Source: Vaginella massiliensis (GTDB lineage: Bacteria > Bacteroidota > Bacteroidia > Flavobacteriales > Weeksellaceae). Taken from it: DNA of 64,000 nucleotides. The stretch is taken from positions 62,967 through 126,966 of the forward strand of contig NZ_LT593746.1 of NCBI RefSeq assembly GCF_900089075.1, given 5' to 3'. The notes beneath the pieces are model-generated. The model worked only from the letters and a program-made list of their open reading frames with translations. It did no database searches and had not been told where the DNA came from. Positions within the stretch are counted from its first letter, which is position 1; the number at the start of each line of letters is the position of its first letter. Made by a program: the position numbers and the translations under genes. Below are positions 7,836 through 16,980 of this stretch, piece after piece.

Positions 7836-10430
7836 TTAATGTCCTAATTTCTTTTTTATTTCATTCAACTTCATCAACGCTTCTACAGGCGTTAAGGTAT
7901 TGATATCTGTTTTCAGAATTTCTTCTCGAATGGCTTCCAAAATCGGATCGTCTAACTGAAAAAAACTCAATTGCATTTTGTCTTCAGTAAGCTTTTTAGT
8001 ACGATCGGTAAGCTTTTCGTTGGCATGTGAATTTTCTAAAACTTTCAAAATTTCATTCGATCGATCGAGCACCCATTGCGGCATTCCTGCCATTTTTGCG
8101 ACGTGAATTCCGAAACTATGTTCGCTTCCGCCAGGGACTAATTTGCGTACAAACAAAACGTTGTCTTTGGTTTCCTTTACACTTACATTGAAATTTTTTA
8201 TTCGTTCCATACTCGAAGCCATTTCGTTGAGTTCGTGATAATGGGTTGCGAATAAAGTCTTGGGCTTTGTTGGATGATTGTGCAAATATTCTGCAATCGC
8301 CCAAGCAATAGAAATTCCATCATAAGTGCTCGTTCCACGACCAATTTCATCTAACAAAATCAAACTTCGTTCCGAAATGTTATTTAGAATGCTTGCCGTT
8401 TCGTTCATTTCGACCATAAAAGTAGATTCACCAGACGAAATATTATCGGAGGCTCCTACTCGTGTAAAAATTTTATCTACAATTCCGATACACGCCTCCT
8501 CTGCTGGGACAAAACACCCCAATTGAGCCATGATTACAATGAGTGCGGTCTGACGTAACAATGCCGATTTACCAGACATATTTGGACCTGTGATCATGAT
8601 GATTTGCTGATCGGTCTTGTTCAATTTCACATCATTGGGCACGTAATCTACGCCAACTGCTAATTGTTTTTCGATTACGGGATGCCGCCCGTTTTTGATT
8701 TGCAAATCGAGATTATCGACAACGGTTGGTTTGTGGTAATTATTTTCTACCGAAATTTCAGCGAAAGTAGAAAGAACATCCAAATAAGCAATTTGATGCG
8801 CCGTTTGCTGTATAAGTTCTATTTCTAAAATAATTTTTTCGATGAGGTGTTGGAAAAGTGTGGTCTCTAATGTCAAGATCTTCTCCTCTGCCCCCAAAAT
8901 TTGGTTTTCGTACTCTTTCAGTTCCTCGGTAATATAGCGTTCTGCATTTACCAGGGTTTGTTTGCGAATCCATTCTTGCGGCACCTTGTCTTTGTGCGAG
9001 TTTCTTACTTCTATATAATAACCAAAAACGTTGTTGAAGGCTATTTTGATAGATGGAATTCCAGTCTTTTCAACTTCGCGCAAACGCATTTTTTCTAAAA
9101 AATCTTTTCCCGAAAACTGAATTTCGCGCAATCGATCCAATTCTGTCGAAACTCCTACCGCGATAACATTTCCGCGTACTAATAAATGCGGTGGATCATC
9201 GGTCAAGGTTTTTAAGATTTCGGATGAAATAAAATCCAAACGTTCAACTGACCCAAAAAGTTTTTGTAAATCTGCCTGATTGGATTGTTGAGCTTTTCGC
9301 TGAATTTCGAAAACGATTTGAAGGCTCTGTGCAAGTTGTAAAACCTGCTTTGGCGAAATTTTCGCAGTTGAAACTTTTGCTGCATAGCGTTCGATATCGG
9401 ATAATTGCCCCAACAAAGACCGAAGCTGTTCACGCAAATCATTTTCAACAACCAAATATTCAACCAATTGTAAGCGCTTCTCTATCAACTTTTTATCTTT
9501 CAGAATACTGACCATCCACCGGTGCAGCAAGCGACCGCCCATCGGACTGGCAGTCTGATTGAGAATATCCAACAACGCAACTCCTTTTGGATGCGAAGGA
9601 TACAGCAATTCGAGATTGCGAATAGTAAAGGGATCCATCCAAACGTATTGTTCCAAATCTATACGTTGAATAGAGGTGATATGCTTCAGATCGAAATGAT
9701 GCGTATCATCTAAATAGGCAAAAATAGCGCCCGAAGCTATCACACTTAGGATTTGACCTTCTATCCCGAAACCCTTCAGCGAATTGGTTTTGAAATGATT
9801 GAGCAGTTTGTCTTTGGCATAATCTAACTGAAATGCCCAATCTTCTAAATGAAAAATATTCGGATTATCTAGGAAAGGATAATTTGTTCTTTTCTGTAGG
9901 ATGATCTCCGAGGGTTGATAGCTTTGTATAAGCTTTTGCAACTGTTGTTGACTCCCTTGGAAAACCAAAAATTCGCCAGTAGACAAATCGAGAAGAGCGG
10001 CACCAAAATTTTTATCTTGATGATGAATTGCCATTAAAAAATTATTTTTTTTGGCATGCAGTACTTCGTCGTTTAGAGCCACACCTGGCGTTACCAACTC
10101 GGTTACACCTCGTTTTACAATGCCTTTTACAGATTTTGGGTCTTCGAGCTGATCGCAAATGGCAACTCGCAATCCAGCTTTTACCAATTTTGGCAAATAC
10201 GTATTGAGCGAATGATGAGGAAATCCAGCCAGCTCTTTATCTTTCTCCGAACCATTTGCACGTTTGGTCAATACAATATCCAAGATTTTGGAACATAAAA
10301 CCGCATCCGAACCGAAGGTTTCATAAAAATCTCCTACTCGAAACAATAAGAGCGCATCGGGATATTTTGCTTTGATGGCATTGTATTGTTGCATCAAAGG
10401 TGTTTCCTTTTTCTTCACTATTTTTGACAA
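7836..10430 (-). CDS. mutS: DNA mismatch repair protein MutS
   Basis: Recognises mismatches and recruits MutL; mutL is also in this window, 40 kb away. 864 aa from TTG at 10430. The mismatch-binding domain has the Phe-x-Glu wedge in RVGDFYETFG near residue 33. The ATPase P-loop GPNMSGKS is near residue 618, followed by STFMVEM, Walker B LILLDEIGRGTS, and FATHYHEL. There is no ATG near the expected start: an in-frame stop lies two codons upstream of the TTG, and the alternatives are TTG 10430 or GTG 10418 (giving MKKKETPLM, the closest to relatives). The start remains open. It is divergent from the RNA methyltransferase gene. Confidence 0.95.
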   Translation of the reverse strand: MSKIVKKKETPLMQQYNAIKAKYPDALLLFRVGDFYETFGSDAVLCSKILDIVLTKRANGSEKDKELAGFPHHSLNTYLPKLVKAGLRVAICDQLEDPKSVKGIVKRGVTELVTPGVALNDEVLHAKKNNFLMAIHHQDKNFGAALLDLSTGEFLVFQGSQQQLQKLIQSYQPSEIILQKRTNYPFLDNPNIFHLEDWAFQLDYAKDKLLNHFKTNSLKGFGIEGQILSVIASGAIFAYLDDTHHFDLKHITSIQRIDLEQYVWMDPFTIRNLELLYPSHPKGVALLDILNQTASPMGGRLLHRWMVSILKDKKLIEKRLQLVEYLVVENDLREQLRSLLGQLSDIERYAAKVSTAKISPKQVLQLAQSLQIVFEIQRKAQQSNQADLQKLFGSVERLDFISSEILKTLTDDPPHLLVRGNVIAVGVSTELDRLREIQFSGKDFLEKMRLREVEKTGIPSIKIAFNNVFGYYIEVRNSHKDKVPQEWIRKQTLVNAERYITEELKEYENQILGAEEKILTLETTLFQHLIEKIILEIELIQQTAHQIAYLDVLSTFAEISVENNYHKPTVVDNLDLQIKNGRHPVIEKQLAVGVDYVPNDVKLNKTDQQIIMITGPNMSGKSALLRQTALIVIMAQLGCFVPAEEACIGIVDKIFTRVGASDNISSGESTFMVEMNETASILNNISERSLILLDEIGRGTSTYDGISIAWAIAEYLHNHPTKPKTLFATHYHELNEMASSMERIKNFNVSVKETKDNVLFVRKLVPGGSEHSFGIHVAKMAGMPQWVLDRSNEILKVLENSHANEKLTDRTKKLTEDKMQLSFFQLDDPILEAIREEILKTDINTLTPVEALMKLNEIKKKLGH

Positions 10431-10476
10431 AAATTATGGCTTTTTGAAAGAGGCTAAGTTAAAGATTTTAGAACGG

Positions 10477-11013
10477 ATGAGAAAATTAAAATTAGATGAA
10501 TTAGGAAGAGTTTCTACAGAAGAGTACAAAGAAATCGATAAAATTCCGGTTGTCGTGGTCTTGGATAACATTAGAAGTATGCATAATGTGGGAGCTGTTT
10601 TTAGAACGGCGGATGCGTTTTTGATCAAGAAACTGTACCTGTGTGGCATTACGGCAACTCCGCCACATAAAGAAATTCACAAAACGGCGATTGGCGCAAC
10701 CGATAGCGTAGCTTGGGAATATGAAAACGATTCTGTTGAGTTGATAAAAAAATTAAAAGCGGATGGTTATACCATTGTTTGTATAGAACAGGTCGAAAAT
10801 AGTAAGGCTTTTCAAGATTATACTGTAGATTCTGATAAAAAGTATGCTATTGTAATGGGCAACGAAGTAGATGGTGTTCAACAAGCTATTGTCGACATTA
10901 CCGATGACTGTTTAGAAATACCGCAATCTGGCACAAAACATTCGTTGAACGTGAGTGTTTGCACTGGAATCGTATTGTGGAAATGGTATGCCGCTTTTGT
11001 TTTGCAAAAATGA
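10477..11013 (+). CDS. TrmH/SpoU family RNA 2'-O-methyltransferase
   Basis: Probably methylates a ribose in tRNA or rRNA using SAM. 178 aa from ATG at 10477, where the typical MRKLKLDELGR start of Bacteroidetes relatives begins; the frame is open further upstream, into mutS antisense, but that part is not protein-like. The SpoU motifs are visible: motif 1 LDNIRSMHNVGAVFRTAD near residues 29-46 with the catalytic Asn and Arg, motif 2 IVMGNEVDGV, and motif 3 IPQSGTKHSLNVSVC, which together form the knotted SAM site. The exact target nucleoside cannot be told. It is divergent from mutS, with about 46 bases between the start codons, and is followed by a terminator. Confidence 0.9.
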   Translation: MRKLKLDELGRVSTEEYKEIDKIPVVVVLDNIRSMHNVGAVFRTADAFLIKKLYLCGITATPPHKEIHKTAIGATDSVAWEYENDSVELIKKLKADGYTIVCIEQVENSKAFQDYTVDSDKKYAIVMGNEVDGVQQAIVDITDDCLEIPQSGTKHSLNVSVCTGIVLWKWYAAFVLQK

Positions 11014-11055
11014 TTGGATAGGTAATAAGTTAACCATCCACCTATCAATACAACC

Positions 11056-11088
11056 ATCCGAAGAGGTTTAATTTCTTCGGATTTTTTT
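11056..11088 (+). terminator. Terminator after the SpoU methyltransferase gene
   Basis: ATCCGAAGA pairs perfectly with TCTTCGGAT and is followed by a T run. Confidence 0.85.
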
Positions 11089-11112
11089 GTGAATCGCCAT
11101 TTCAGGATGGGA

Positions 11113-11148
11113 CAAAAAAAGCTCCGAAAAAATTTCGGAGCTTTTTGT
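11113..11148 (-). terminator. Terminator after the OmpA-family gene
   Basis: Stem AAAAAGCTCCGAAA / TTTCGGAGCTTTTT with a very short A loop. It is T-rich on both strands, so it may act in both directions; it ends the minus-strand OmpA gene. Confidence 0.85.
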
Positions 11149-11166
11149 ATCTAGTTACGAGGGTTC

Positions 11167-12591
11167 TTATTCTTTAATTTTGAATACTACTCGTCTGTTC
11201 TCTAAGTTTTTCCAAGCCGGACAGTTTGTATGAGGATCACACTCTTTGTGTTTCAAATCAGACTCACCTTTGCCGATTGGCGTTATTTGGTCTTTATTTA
11301 CACCTTTGTTAACTAAGTAACGAACAACTGAAGCAGCACGTCTTTCTGACAATCCTTGGTTATATTGTTCAGAACCAGCAGCATCTGTATGACCTTCCAC
11401 CCAGAAGTTGTACTGAGGATTCTTGATAATGACTTCTGCAGCGTTATCTAGTTTAGGATAAGAAACTGTTCTGATTTTATCAGAGTCATAATCAAACTCA
11501 ATTCCTTTCAACCAATCTGTTAATTGATCAGCGATAACATCACCAGACACTACCGTCTCGGCTACCGGACAACCTTTGTTGGTTAATGGACCAGGAATTG
11601 TAGGACATTCATCTTCTGTATCTACTAGACCGTCACCATCCGTATCCAATGGACAACCTGAACCATCGACTTTATAACCTTCTGGTGTATTTGGACATTT
11701 ATCCCATTGATCACAAACCCCATCGTTATCTTCATCTATACATTCGAAGGGTGTTGCTACTGGGGCTAAGATTGGTTGTACCATATAAGGAGCCCATTGC
11801 AAAGATTCTCTATCGGGACCAAATTTATAATGAACCCCTAAAGACAATGTAATCATGTTATCGTCACGTCCTTCTTCAGTATCCGCAGCAGTCCAATAGC
11901 CTGGCCATGGATCACCAGAAGCGTCAAACTCTTCGTCACCGCTCATAAAATACATTGCGCGAAGTTCAACGTCAAATTTATTATTGATTTCGTATCGCAA
12001 ACCAGCTCCACCTTGGAAAAATACTGATTTATCTCCTAACTTCTGATCTGTAATTACGACATATCCATCTGGACCACTTCCTCTAAAATTGTTGCGTTCT
12101 GCTTTATACCCTAATAAACCAGCTCCAAAATAACCGTGAAGTGCTAATTTTAACTCAGTTCCATTATCAGAACGTCTCAATAGATTAGAAAAATTAACAT
12201 CTCCTAATAAAGATATTGCATTATATTTTGTACGCCCATCTACTTTCCCTCTATAATTTGAAATATAATAATCATCAACAGTTCCATGTTGACGAGTTTT
12301 TCCAAATTGATACATCAAAGACATTCCGAAAGCATGTGTAAGCTGTCGGTTCACTTGAAATTGGAAATCATAACCCGGCTTAAAATAACCAGCGTCCCAA
12401 CTTACCAAGTCGGTATTTTGCAATACATTACCCCCAGCAAAAAAGCTAACTGACCAATCGTTAAATTTCTTATCTTCTTTAGTAAATTTGTCGTCATACA
12501 CATAGTTTTCTCCAGAAACTACTTGAGCCTGAGCCTGTGATGAAAACAAACCTAAAAACACTAAAGAAACAGATATAGTAAAATTCTTCAT
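11167..12591 (-). CDS. OmpA family outer-membrane protein with thrombospondin type-3 repeats
   Basis: Structural envelope protein linking the outer membrane to peptidoglycan. 474 aa. The signal peptide (MKNF..., hydrophobic core) ends at AQAQ around residue 23. Residues about 40-270 form the beta-barrel region (aromatic, alternating). Residues about 285-335 hold calcium-binding Asp-rich TSP3 repeats (DEDNDGVCDQWDKCP, DTDGDGLVDTEDECP). From about 360 comes the OmpA peptidoglycan-binding domain with FDYDSDKIR, VEGHTDAAGSEQYN, LSERRAASV and NRRV; the Asp and Arg that bind diaminopimelate are present. A two-Cys insert (CDPHTNCP) before NRRV is seen in flavobacterial relatives. It has its own promoter and terminator. 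Confidence 0.93.
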   Translation of the reverse strand: MKNFTISVSLVFLGLFSSQAQAQVVSGENYVYDDKFTKEDKKFNDWSVSFFAGGNVLQNTDLVSWDAGYFKPGYDFQFQVNRQLTHAFGMSLMYQFGKTRQHGTVDDYYISNYRGKVDGRTKYNAISLLGDVNFSNLLRRSDNGTELKLALHGYFGAGLLGYKAERNNFRGSGPDGYVVITDQKLGDKSVFFQGGAGLRYEINNKFDVELRAMYFMSGDEEFDASGDPWPGYWTAADTEEGRDDNMITLSLGVHYKFGPDRESLQWAPYMVQPILAPVATPFECIDEDNDGVCDQWDKCPNTPEGYKVDGSGCPLDTDGDGLVDTEDECPTIPGPLTNKGCPVAETVVSGDVIADQLTDWLKGIEFDYDSDKIRTVSYPKLDNAAEVIIKNPQYNFWVEGHTDAAGSEQYNQGLSERRAASVVRYLVNKGVNKDQITPIGKGESDLKHKECDPHTNCPAWKNLENRRVVFKIKE

Positions 12592-12679
12592 AGGTTTTTT
12601 TTTAAATCAGTTAATTTTCTTAATATTAATACTTTAAATTAAATTATAGATGTTTAAGTTTTCCCTCTTTAAGACTTTA

Positions 12680-12687
12680 CAAATATA
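12680..12687 (-). promoter_or_regulatory. Candidate -7 promoter element for the OmpA-family gene
   Basis: Minus strand TATATTTG (TAnnTTTG), about 88 bases before the start codon, leaving a long A+T-rich leader. No clear -33 box at the right spacing. Confidence 0.55.
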
Positions 12688-12694
12688 TAATTAT

Positions 12695-13108
12695 TTACAA
12701 CATTATTAATAAATCGTTTACAAATTTTCTATTAAAATTTCTTGGATGGGGGATGATGAGTGTTTCCGATTTATAAATAATTTCGCCTATTTTCAGAATA
12801 TCGATATCGATTAGGCGGTCGGTATACTGCTCTCCATCAAGAGGTTGTTCATAGACACGTCCCATTTCCGATTCTATTTCTTTCATATCTCGAAGCATCT
12901 TTTGAGGCGAAACTCGACTTTCAACACAAATAATTTGATTCAAAAAACAATTATTCGAGGTAAATCCAACTGGCTCTGTCTTTATCACATCTGTTTGTTT
13001 TACAATAGGATAACCTCGAACTGCAATTAATTCTTTTGCTTTTTCGATATTCAATTCTTTATTTCCTAGATTTGTTCCAAGTAACAAAATGGCTTTATTG
13101 TACGACAT
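12695..13108 (-). CDS. folK: 2-amino-4-hydroxy-6-hydroxymethyldihydropteridine diphosphokinase
   Basis: Transfers pyrophosphate from ATP to hydroxymethyldihydropterin in folate synthesis. 137 aa, slightly short but complete. The N-terminal strand LLLGTNLGN, the GYP-to-TEPVGFTSNNCFLNQ region, and the catalytic Asp motif DRLIDIDIL near residue 98 are present, followed by the HPRNFNRKFV segment. The usual WGPR before the Asp motif is replaced by EQYTDR, as in many Bacteroidetes. It is divergent from sppA with only 30 bases between; its promoter box ends five bases from the ATG. Confidence 0.92.
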   Translation of the reverse strand: MSYNKAILLLGTNLGNKELNIEKAKELIAVRGYPIVKQTDVIKTEPVGFTSNNCFLNQIICVESRVSPQKMLRDMKEIESEMGRVYEQPLDGEQYTDRLIDIDILKIGEIIYKSETLIIPHPRNFNRKFVNDLLIML

Positions 13109-13112
13109 ACTA

Positions 13113-13120
13113 CAAAAGTA
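13113..13120 (-). promoter_or_regulatory. Candidate -7 promoter element for folK
   Basis: Minus strand TACTTTTG (TAnnTTTG), four bases upstream of the folK ATG. If used, the transcript would be leaderless or nearly so. Confidence 0.5.
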
Positions 13121-13138
13121 TTAATTAGAAGATTAGAT

Positions 13139-14914
13139 ATGAAAAATTTTTTTTCTAGAGTATTTTCTACCATCGTTGGTAATTTATTAACCTTTGCAAT
13201 TCTCTTTGCATTTCTTACAGTATTGATTCTTGTATCCTCTATCGGCAGCGGAACGAAAAACACTATCGTTCCAAAAGCAGCCATATTAGAACTTACACTG
13301 GATTCTCCTATAATGGAGAGCGAGATGGACAGAACTCCACTTACATTGTTCAACTTATCTGAAGAACATACCTCCTATTACTTGAGCGATATTCTCGATG
13401 CCATTGAGGCAGCAGCTACAGACGATCGTATCCAAGGTATTTCGTTGAAAGTAGATAATTTTCAGGGTGGATTTACCCAAGCAGATGACATTCGTCTGGC
13501 ATTAGAAAACTTCAAAAAATCTGGAAAATTCGTCTATGCTTTTAGCAACAACAGCTCGCAAATCTCTTATTACATCATGTCTATTGCAGACAAAATTTAC
13601 CAAAATCCACTAGGAATGTCGATGGTACAAGGACTAAGTGCTGAAATCATGTTTTACAAGAATTTTGGTGATAAATATGGCATCGATTTTCAGGTTATAC
13701 GACATGGAGCGTACAAAAGTGCCGTAGAACCTTATCTTCGCGATAATTTATCTGAGGAGAACAAAGAGCAAATAATAGATTATGTCGGAGACATTTGGAA
13801 CAATATTGCAACAAAAACTGCAAAATCCCGTCAATTATCCTTAGAACAATTCAACACCAAAGTTGACAGTCTATATGCCTTCAATCCAGATCTTGCAAAA
13901 AAAAATAAGCTGGTCGACGAACTCTCTCAAGAGTCTGCATACAATCTGATGTTGATAAAAAAAATAGACGAAACAGTCGAAAATGTGAATGAAAAAACCG
14001 AGAAAAAATACTTCACCAACTTAGAAGATTACATCTTGCAACTCAACAAGAAAAAAGAAAAAGACGTCATTGCAGTCTTATACGCTTCAGGCGGAATTAG
14101 CGAAGGTGACGGATTCGAAGGAATCCAGTCAGAAACCTACATCAAAGCGATTCAAGATATTGCAGAGAACGACAAAATAAAAGCGGTAGTACTGCGTATA
14201 AACTCGCCTGGAGGTAGCGCAAACGCATCCGAAGCCATCTTGTACGAACTGAAACAGCTCCGCAAGAAAAAACCTGTTGTGGTTTCGTTTGGCGATGTCG
14301 CTGCTTCCGGCGGATACTATATCGCACAATCGTCTGAACGTATTTTCGCCAATGCCAACACCATCACAGGGTCTATTGGTGTTTTAGGAATGATTCCGAA
14401 TGCAAAAAAATTAGCCAACAATATCGGGATCACAACAGATATTGTAAAAACCAATGCCAATGCAGATCAGCTAAAATCTTGGACCAATCCCATGAACGAT
14501 TATACCGAAATAACCATCCAAAGAAGCATCGAATATATTTACCATCAGTTTGTAAATCGTATCGTGGAAAATCGCAACATGACTTTCGAAGCAGTTGATA
14601 AAGTGGGCGGCGGACGCGTTTGGTCTGGAAGCCGCGCCATGCAACACGGATTGGTTGACGAAATCGGAAGCTTGCAAGACGCCATCAATTACACCGCAAA
14701 ACTCATAAATGCTGATCGATACAAATTGGAAAGTTATCCTAAAAGAAAACAAGCATTCGAAGAGTTTATGGAGTCGTTGGGCGGTAAAACCACCAAAGAA
14801 GCGCTGGCTCAAGAATTGGGCAGCGAAGGATATGCACTTTACGAACAAGTGAAAAACATCCAAAATCAACGAGGAGCACAATTACGATTGCCCTTTACAA
14901 TGAAAATCAAGTAA
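13139..14914 (+). CDS. sppA: Signal peptide peptidase SppA, 67-kDa type
   Basis: Membrane-bound serine protease that degrades cleaved signal peptides. 591 aa, the long tandem-domain form. One N-terminal membrane segment at residues about 11-35 (LLTFAILFAFLTVLILV) anchors it. The catalytic Lys sits near residue 193 in GAYKSAVEPY of the first domain, and the catalytic Ser near residue 391 in GDVAASGGYYIA of the second domain; this is the Ser/Lys dyad of the family. VLRINSPGG precedes it. It starts 30 bases from the divergent folK; no consensus promoter is seen on the plus strand. The end is 163 bases before mreB, separated by a large inverted repeat. Confidence 0.94.
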   Translation: MKNFFSRVFSTIVGNLLTFAILFAFLTVLILVSSIGSGTKNTIVPKAAILELTLDSPIMESEMDRTPLTLFNLSEEHTSYYLSDILDAIEAAATDDRIQGISLKVDNFQGGFTQADDIRLALENFKKSGKFVYAFSNNSSQISYYIMSIADKIYQNPLGMSMVQGLSAEIMFYKNFGDKYGIDFQVIRHGAYKSAVEPYLRDNLSEENKEQIIDYVGDIWNNIATKTAKSRQLSLEQFNTKVDSLYAFNPDLAKKNKLVDELSQESAYNLMLIKKIDETVENVNEKTEKKYFTNLEDYILQLNKKKEKDVIAVLYASGGISEGDGFEGIQSETYIKAIQDIAENDKIKAVVLRINSPGGSANASEAILYELKQLRKKKPVVVSFGDVAASGGYYIAQSSERIFANANTITGSIGVLGMIPNAKKLANNIGITTDIVKTNANADQLKSWTNPMNDYTEITIQRSIEYIYHQFVNRIVENRNMTFEAVDKVGGGRVWSGSRAMQHGLVDEIGSLQDAINYTAKLINADRYKLESYPKRKQAFEEFMESLGGKTTKEALAQELGSEGYALYEQVKNIQNQRGAQLRLPFTMKIK

Positions 14915-14971
14915 GCTTCAAAATAACTTCGGTATTTTATAATATTCGACACAACATATCGTTAACAATTT

Positions 14972-15023
14972 TATGATATTTTTAATTCGAAATAGGATTG
15001 TATTTTGAATTAAAAATATCATA
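14972..15023. repeat. Near-perfect 23-bp inverted repeat upstream of mreB
   Basis: Left arm 14972-14994 and right arm 15001-15023 are complementary at 22 of 23 positions; the single exception (14989/15006) could be a G-U wobble in RNA. The loop is GGATTG. The arms are A+T-rich and contain ATTTTTAATTC. The right arm ends two bases into the mreB -7 element, so it could be an operator, a cruciform or an RNA hairpin ending sppA transcripts; only a short T run follows, so a simple terminator is less convincing. Confidence 0.85.
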
Positions 15024-15029
15024 CTTTTG
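15022..15029 (+). promoter_or_regulatory. Candidate -7 promoter element of the mre operon
   Basis: TACTTTTG (TAnnTTTG), 48 bases before the mreB ATG. An ATTG about 21 bases upstream, in the loop of the inverted repeat, could be the -33 box. The element overlaps the end of the repeat. Confidence 0.55.
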
Positions 15030-15077
15030 TAGCTATCATAAAAATTATCAAAAATTTAACTGAGACTTAGAAAATAA

Positions 15078-16103
15078 ATGGGACTGTTTAATTTTTTCAC
15101 ACAAGAGATTGCAATTGATCTTGGAACAGCAAACACATTAATCATTCATAATAATAAGGTTGTCGTAGACAGCCCTTCTATTGTTGCCATTCACCGCAGA
15201 ACCAATAAGGTAATTGCCGTAGGCGAACAAGCAAAACACATGCAAGGAAAAACACACGACGACATCAAAACCATACGCCCACTGAAAGACGGCGTGATCG
15301 CAGATTTTGAAGCGTCTGAATTTATGTTGACCGAGTTCATCAAAAAAATACCCGGAATTCAAGGTAAATTATTCTCTCCATCGTTGCGAATGGTCATCTG
15401 TATCCCTTCAGGAATTACCGAAGTAGAAAAAAGAGCCGTAAAAGACTCTTGCCAACGCGTAAACGCAAAAGACGTTCGCCTCATCTACGAACCTATGGCC
15501 GCCGCAATTGGAGTAGGAATAGATGTTACCCAACCAAAAGGAAACATGATCATCGATATAGGTGGCGGGACTACCGAAATAGCTGTATTGGCATTAGGTG
15601 GAATCGTTTGCGACAAATCGGTAAAAATCGCTGGCGATGTCTTCACCAACGATATTGCTTACTATTTGAGAACCCATCACAACCTCTATATTGGTGAACG
15701 CACTGCAGAACGCATCAAAATTGAAGTTGGCGCTGCAGTAGAAGAATTGGAACACGAGCCAGACGATTTACCAGTACAAGGTCGTGATTTGATTACAGGA
15801 AAACCAAAAGAAATCACCGTAAATTATAAAGAAATCGCAAGAGCATTAGACAAATCTATCCTTCGAATAGAAGATGCGGTGATGGAAACTTTGTCACAAA
15901 CGCCACCAGAATTGGCAGCAGATATTTACAATACTGGAATTTACATGGCCGGCGGAGGTTCTATGCTTCGTGGATTGGATCAACGTGTATCGAAAAAAAC
16001 AGGTTTGCCAGTCTTCTTGGCAGATGATCCTTTGCGTGCTGTTGTGCGTGGTACTGGAATCGCTCTAAAAAATATCGACAAATATACATTCTTGATGAAA
16101 TAA
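15078..16103 (+). CDS. mreB: Rod shape-determining protein MreB
   Basis: Bacterial actin that organises lateral wall synthesis under the inner membrane. 341 aa, normal length. N-terminal FNFFTQEIAIDLGTANT is the phosphate-1 loop with an amphipathic start; IDIGGGTTEIAVL near residue 161 is the phosphate-2 loop; YEPMAAAIGVG and the MAGGGSMLRGLD adenosine motif near residue 297 complete the actin fold. First gene of mreB-mreC-mreD-mrdA-rodA, all on the plus strand with small gaps or overlaps. Confidence 0.97.
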   Translation: MGLFNFFTQEIAIDLGTANTLIIHNNKVVVDSPSIVAIHRRTNKVIAVGEQAKHMQGKTHDDIKTIRPLKDGVIADFEASEFMLTEFIKKIPGIQGKLFSPSLRMVICIPSGITEVEKRAVKDSCQRVNAKDVRLIYEPMAAAIGVGIDVTQPKGNMIIDIGGGTTEIAVLALGGIVCDKSVKIAGDVFTNDIAYYLRTHHNLYIGERTAERIKIEVGAAVEELEHEPDDLPVQGRDLITGKPKEITVNYKEIARALDKSILRIEDAVMETLSQTPPELAADIYNTGIYMAGGGSMLRGLDQRVSKKTGLPVFLADDPLRAVVRGTGIALKNIDKYTFLMK

Positions 16104-16125
16104 TAATTTTTTGAGCTAAGTATCG

Positions 16126-16980
16126 ATGTATTTTATTATAAATTTAATTAGGAAAAACGGCTATTTTTTATTTTTTCTATGCTTACAAATTATTGCATCG
16201 ATACTTATTTTCAGATACAATGTGTACCACGAAGTTGTTTTGGGTAAAGCGAGCACCAACATTGGCGGAGCAATCGATCAACATACTTCAAAAATTTCTA
16301 GATTCTTCAACCTCCCAACCCACAACAGAGCATTACAAGAAGAGAATGCAATTCTTCGAGAGCGTTTGTATGCATTGGGCGTAAAAGATGCCAAGACAGG
16401 CGTTTTTCAACGTTTAGATTCTGTACAATATCATCAGACTTATTCCTTTATTCCAACAGATGTTATCAATAATACCATTGTGCATTCGCATAATTTCTTG
16501 ACCATCAATCGCGGTAAAAATGACGGAGTTCAGGTGGGCGACGGTATCATATCGCAAAATGGAGTTGTCGGAATTGTCACGCGCGTTACCGATCATTATG
16601 CAAGAGCATTATCAATCTTGAATACCAACACCAAAATAAATGCTCGACTGAAAGGAAGCGAATATTTTGGTACGATGGTTTGGGACGGAAAAGATCCGCG
16701 CTATACTTATCTTACAGAAATTCCAAAATATGTTGATGTAAAAGTGGGCGACACCATCGAAACCGACGGGAAATCTCCCGTTTTCCCAGAGGGTATTCTC
16801 ATTGGCTCTGTTGCCAGTAAAACCATCGACAATGTTTCGGGTGACTTGAATATCAAAATCAAACTGAAAGAAAATTTTGCCAACATCAAATATGCCTATG
16901 TGGTAACCAATCTTCAGCGAAATGAAATTATAGAGGTAGAAAAAGATCAGACAGCAAATCCAAATCCAAATGTTCAATAG
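16126..16980 (+). CDS. mreC: Rod shape-determining protein MreC
   Basis: Periplasmic elongasome scaffold. 284 aa: one N-terminal membrane segment (residues about 10-30), a coiled-coil region with NRALQEENAILRERLYALG near residues 65-83, then the beta-rich MreC domain with INRGKNDGVQVGDGIISQNGVVG. The GxxVxxD-type motifs in the second half (KVGDTIETDGKSPVFPEGILIG) are typical. Its 3' end overlaps mreD by 11 bases. The start ATG at 16126 lies 22 bases after mreB. Confidence 0.94.
   Translation: MYFIINLIRKNGYFLFFLCLQIIASILIFRYNVYHEVVLGKASTNIGGAIDQHTSKISRFFNLPTHNRALQEENAILRERLYALGVKDAKTGVFQRLDSVQYHQTYSFIPTDVINNTIVHSHNFLTINRGKNDGVQVGDGIISQNGVVGIVTRVTDHYARALSILNTNTKINARLKGSEYFGTMVWDGKDPRYTYLTEIPKYVDVKVGDTIETDGKSPVFPEGILIGSVASKTIDNVSGDLNIKIKLKENFANIKYAYVVTNLQRNEIIEVEKDQTANPNPNVQ

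Noticed and set aside
10372-10476. Extended N-terminus of the SpoU methyltransferase
   Set aside because: The upstream frame is antisense to mutS and the family start MRKLKLDELG begins at 10477.
11560-11760. Short repeats in the OmpA gene as a CRISPR or minisatellite
   Set aside because: They encode Asp-rich thrombospondin type-3 repeats and vary at codon third positions.
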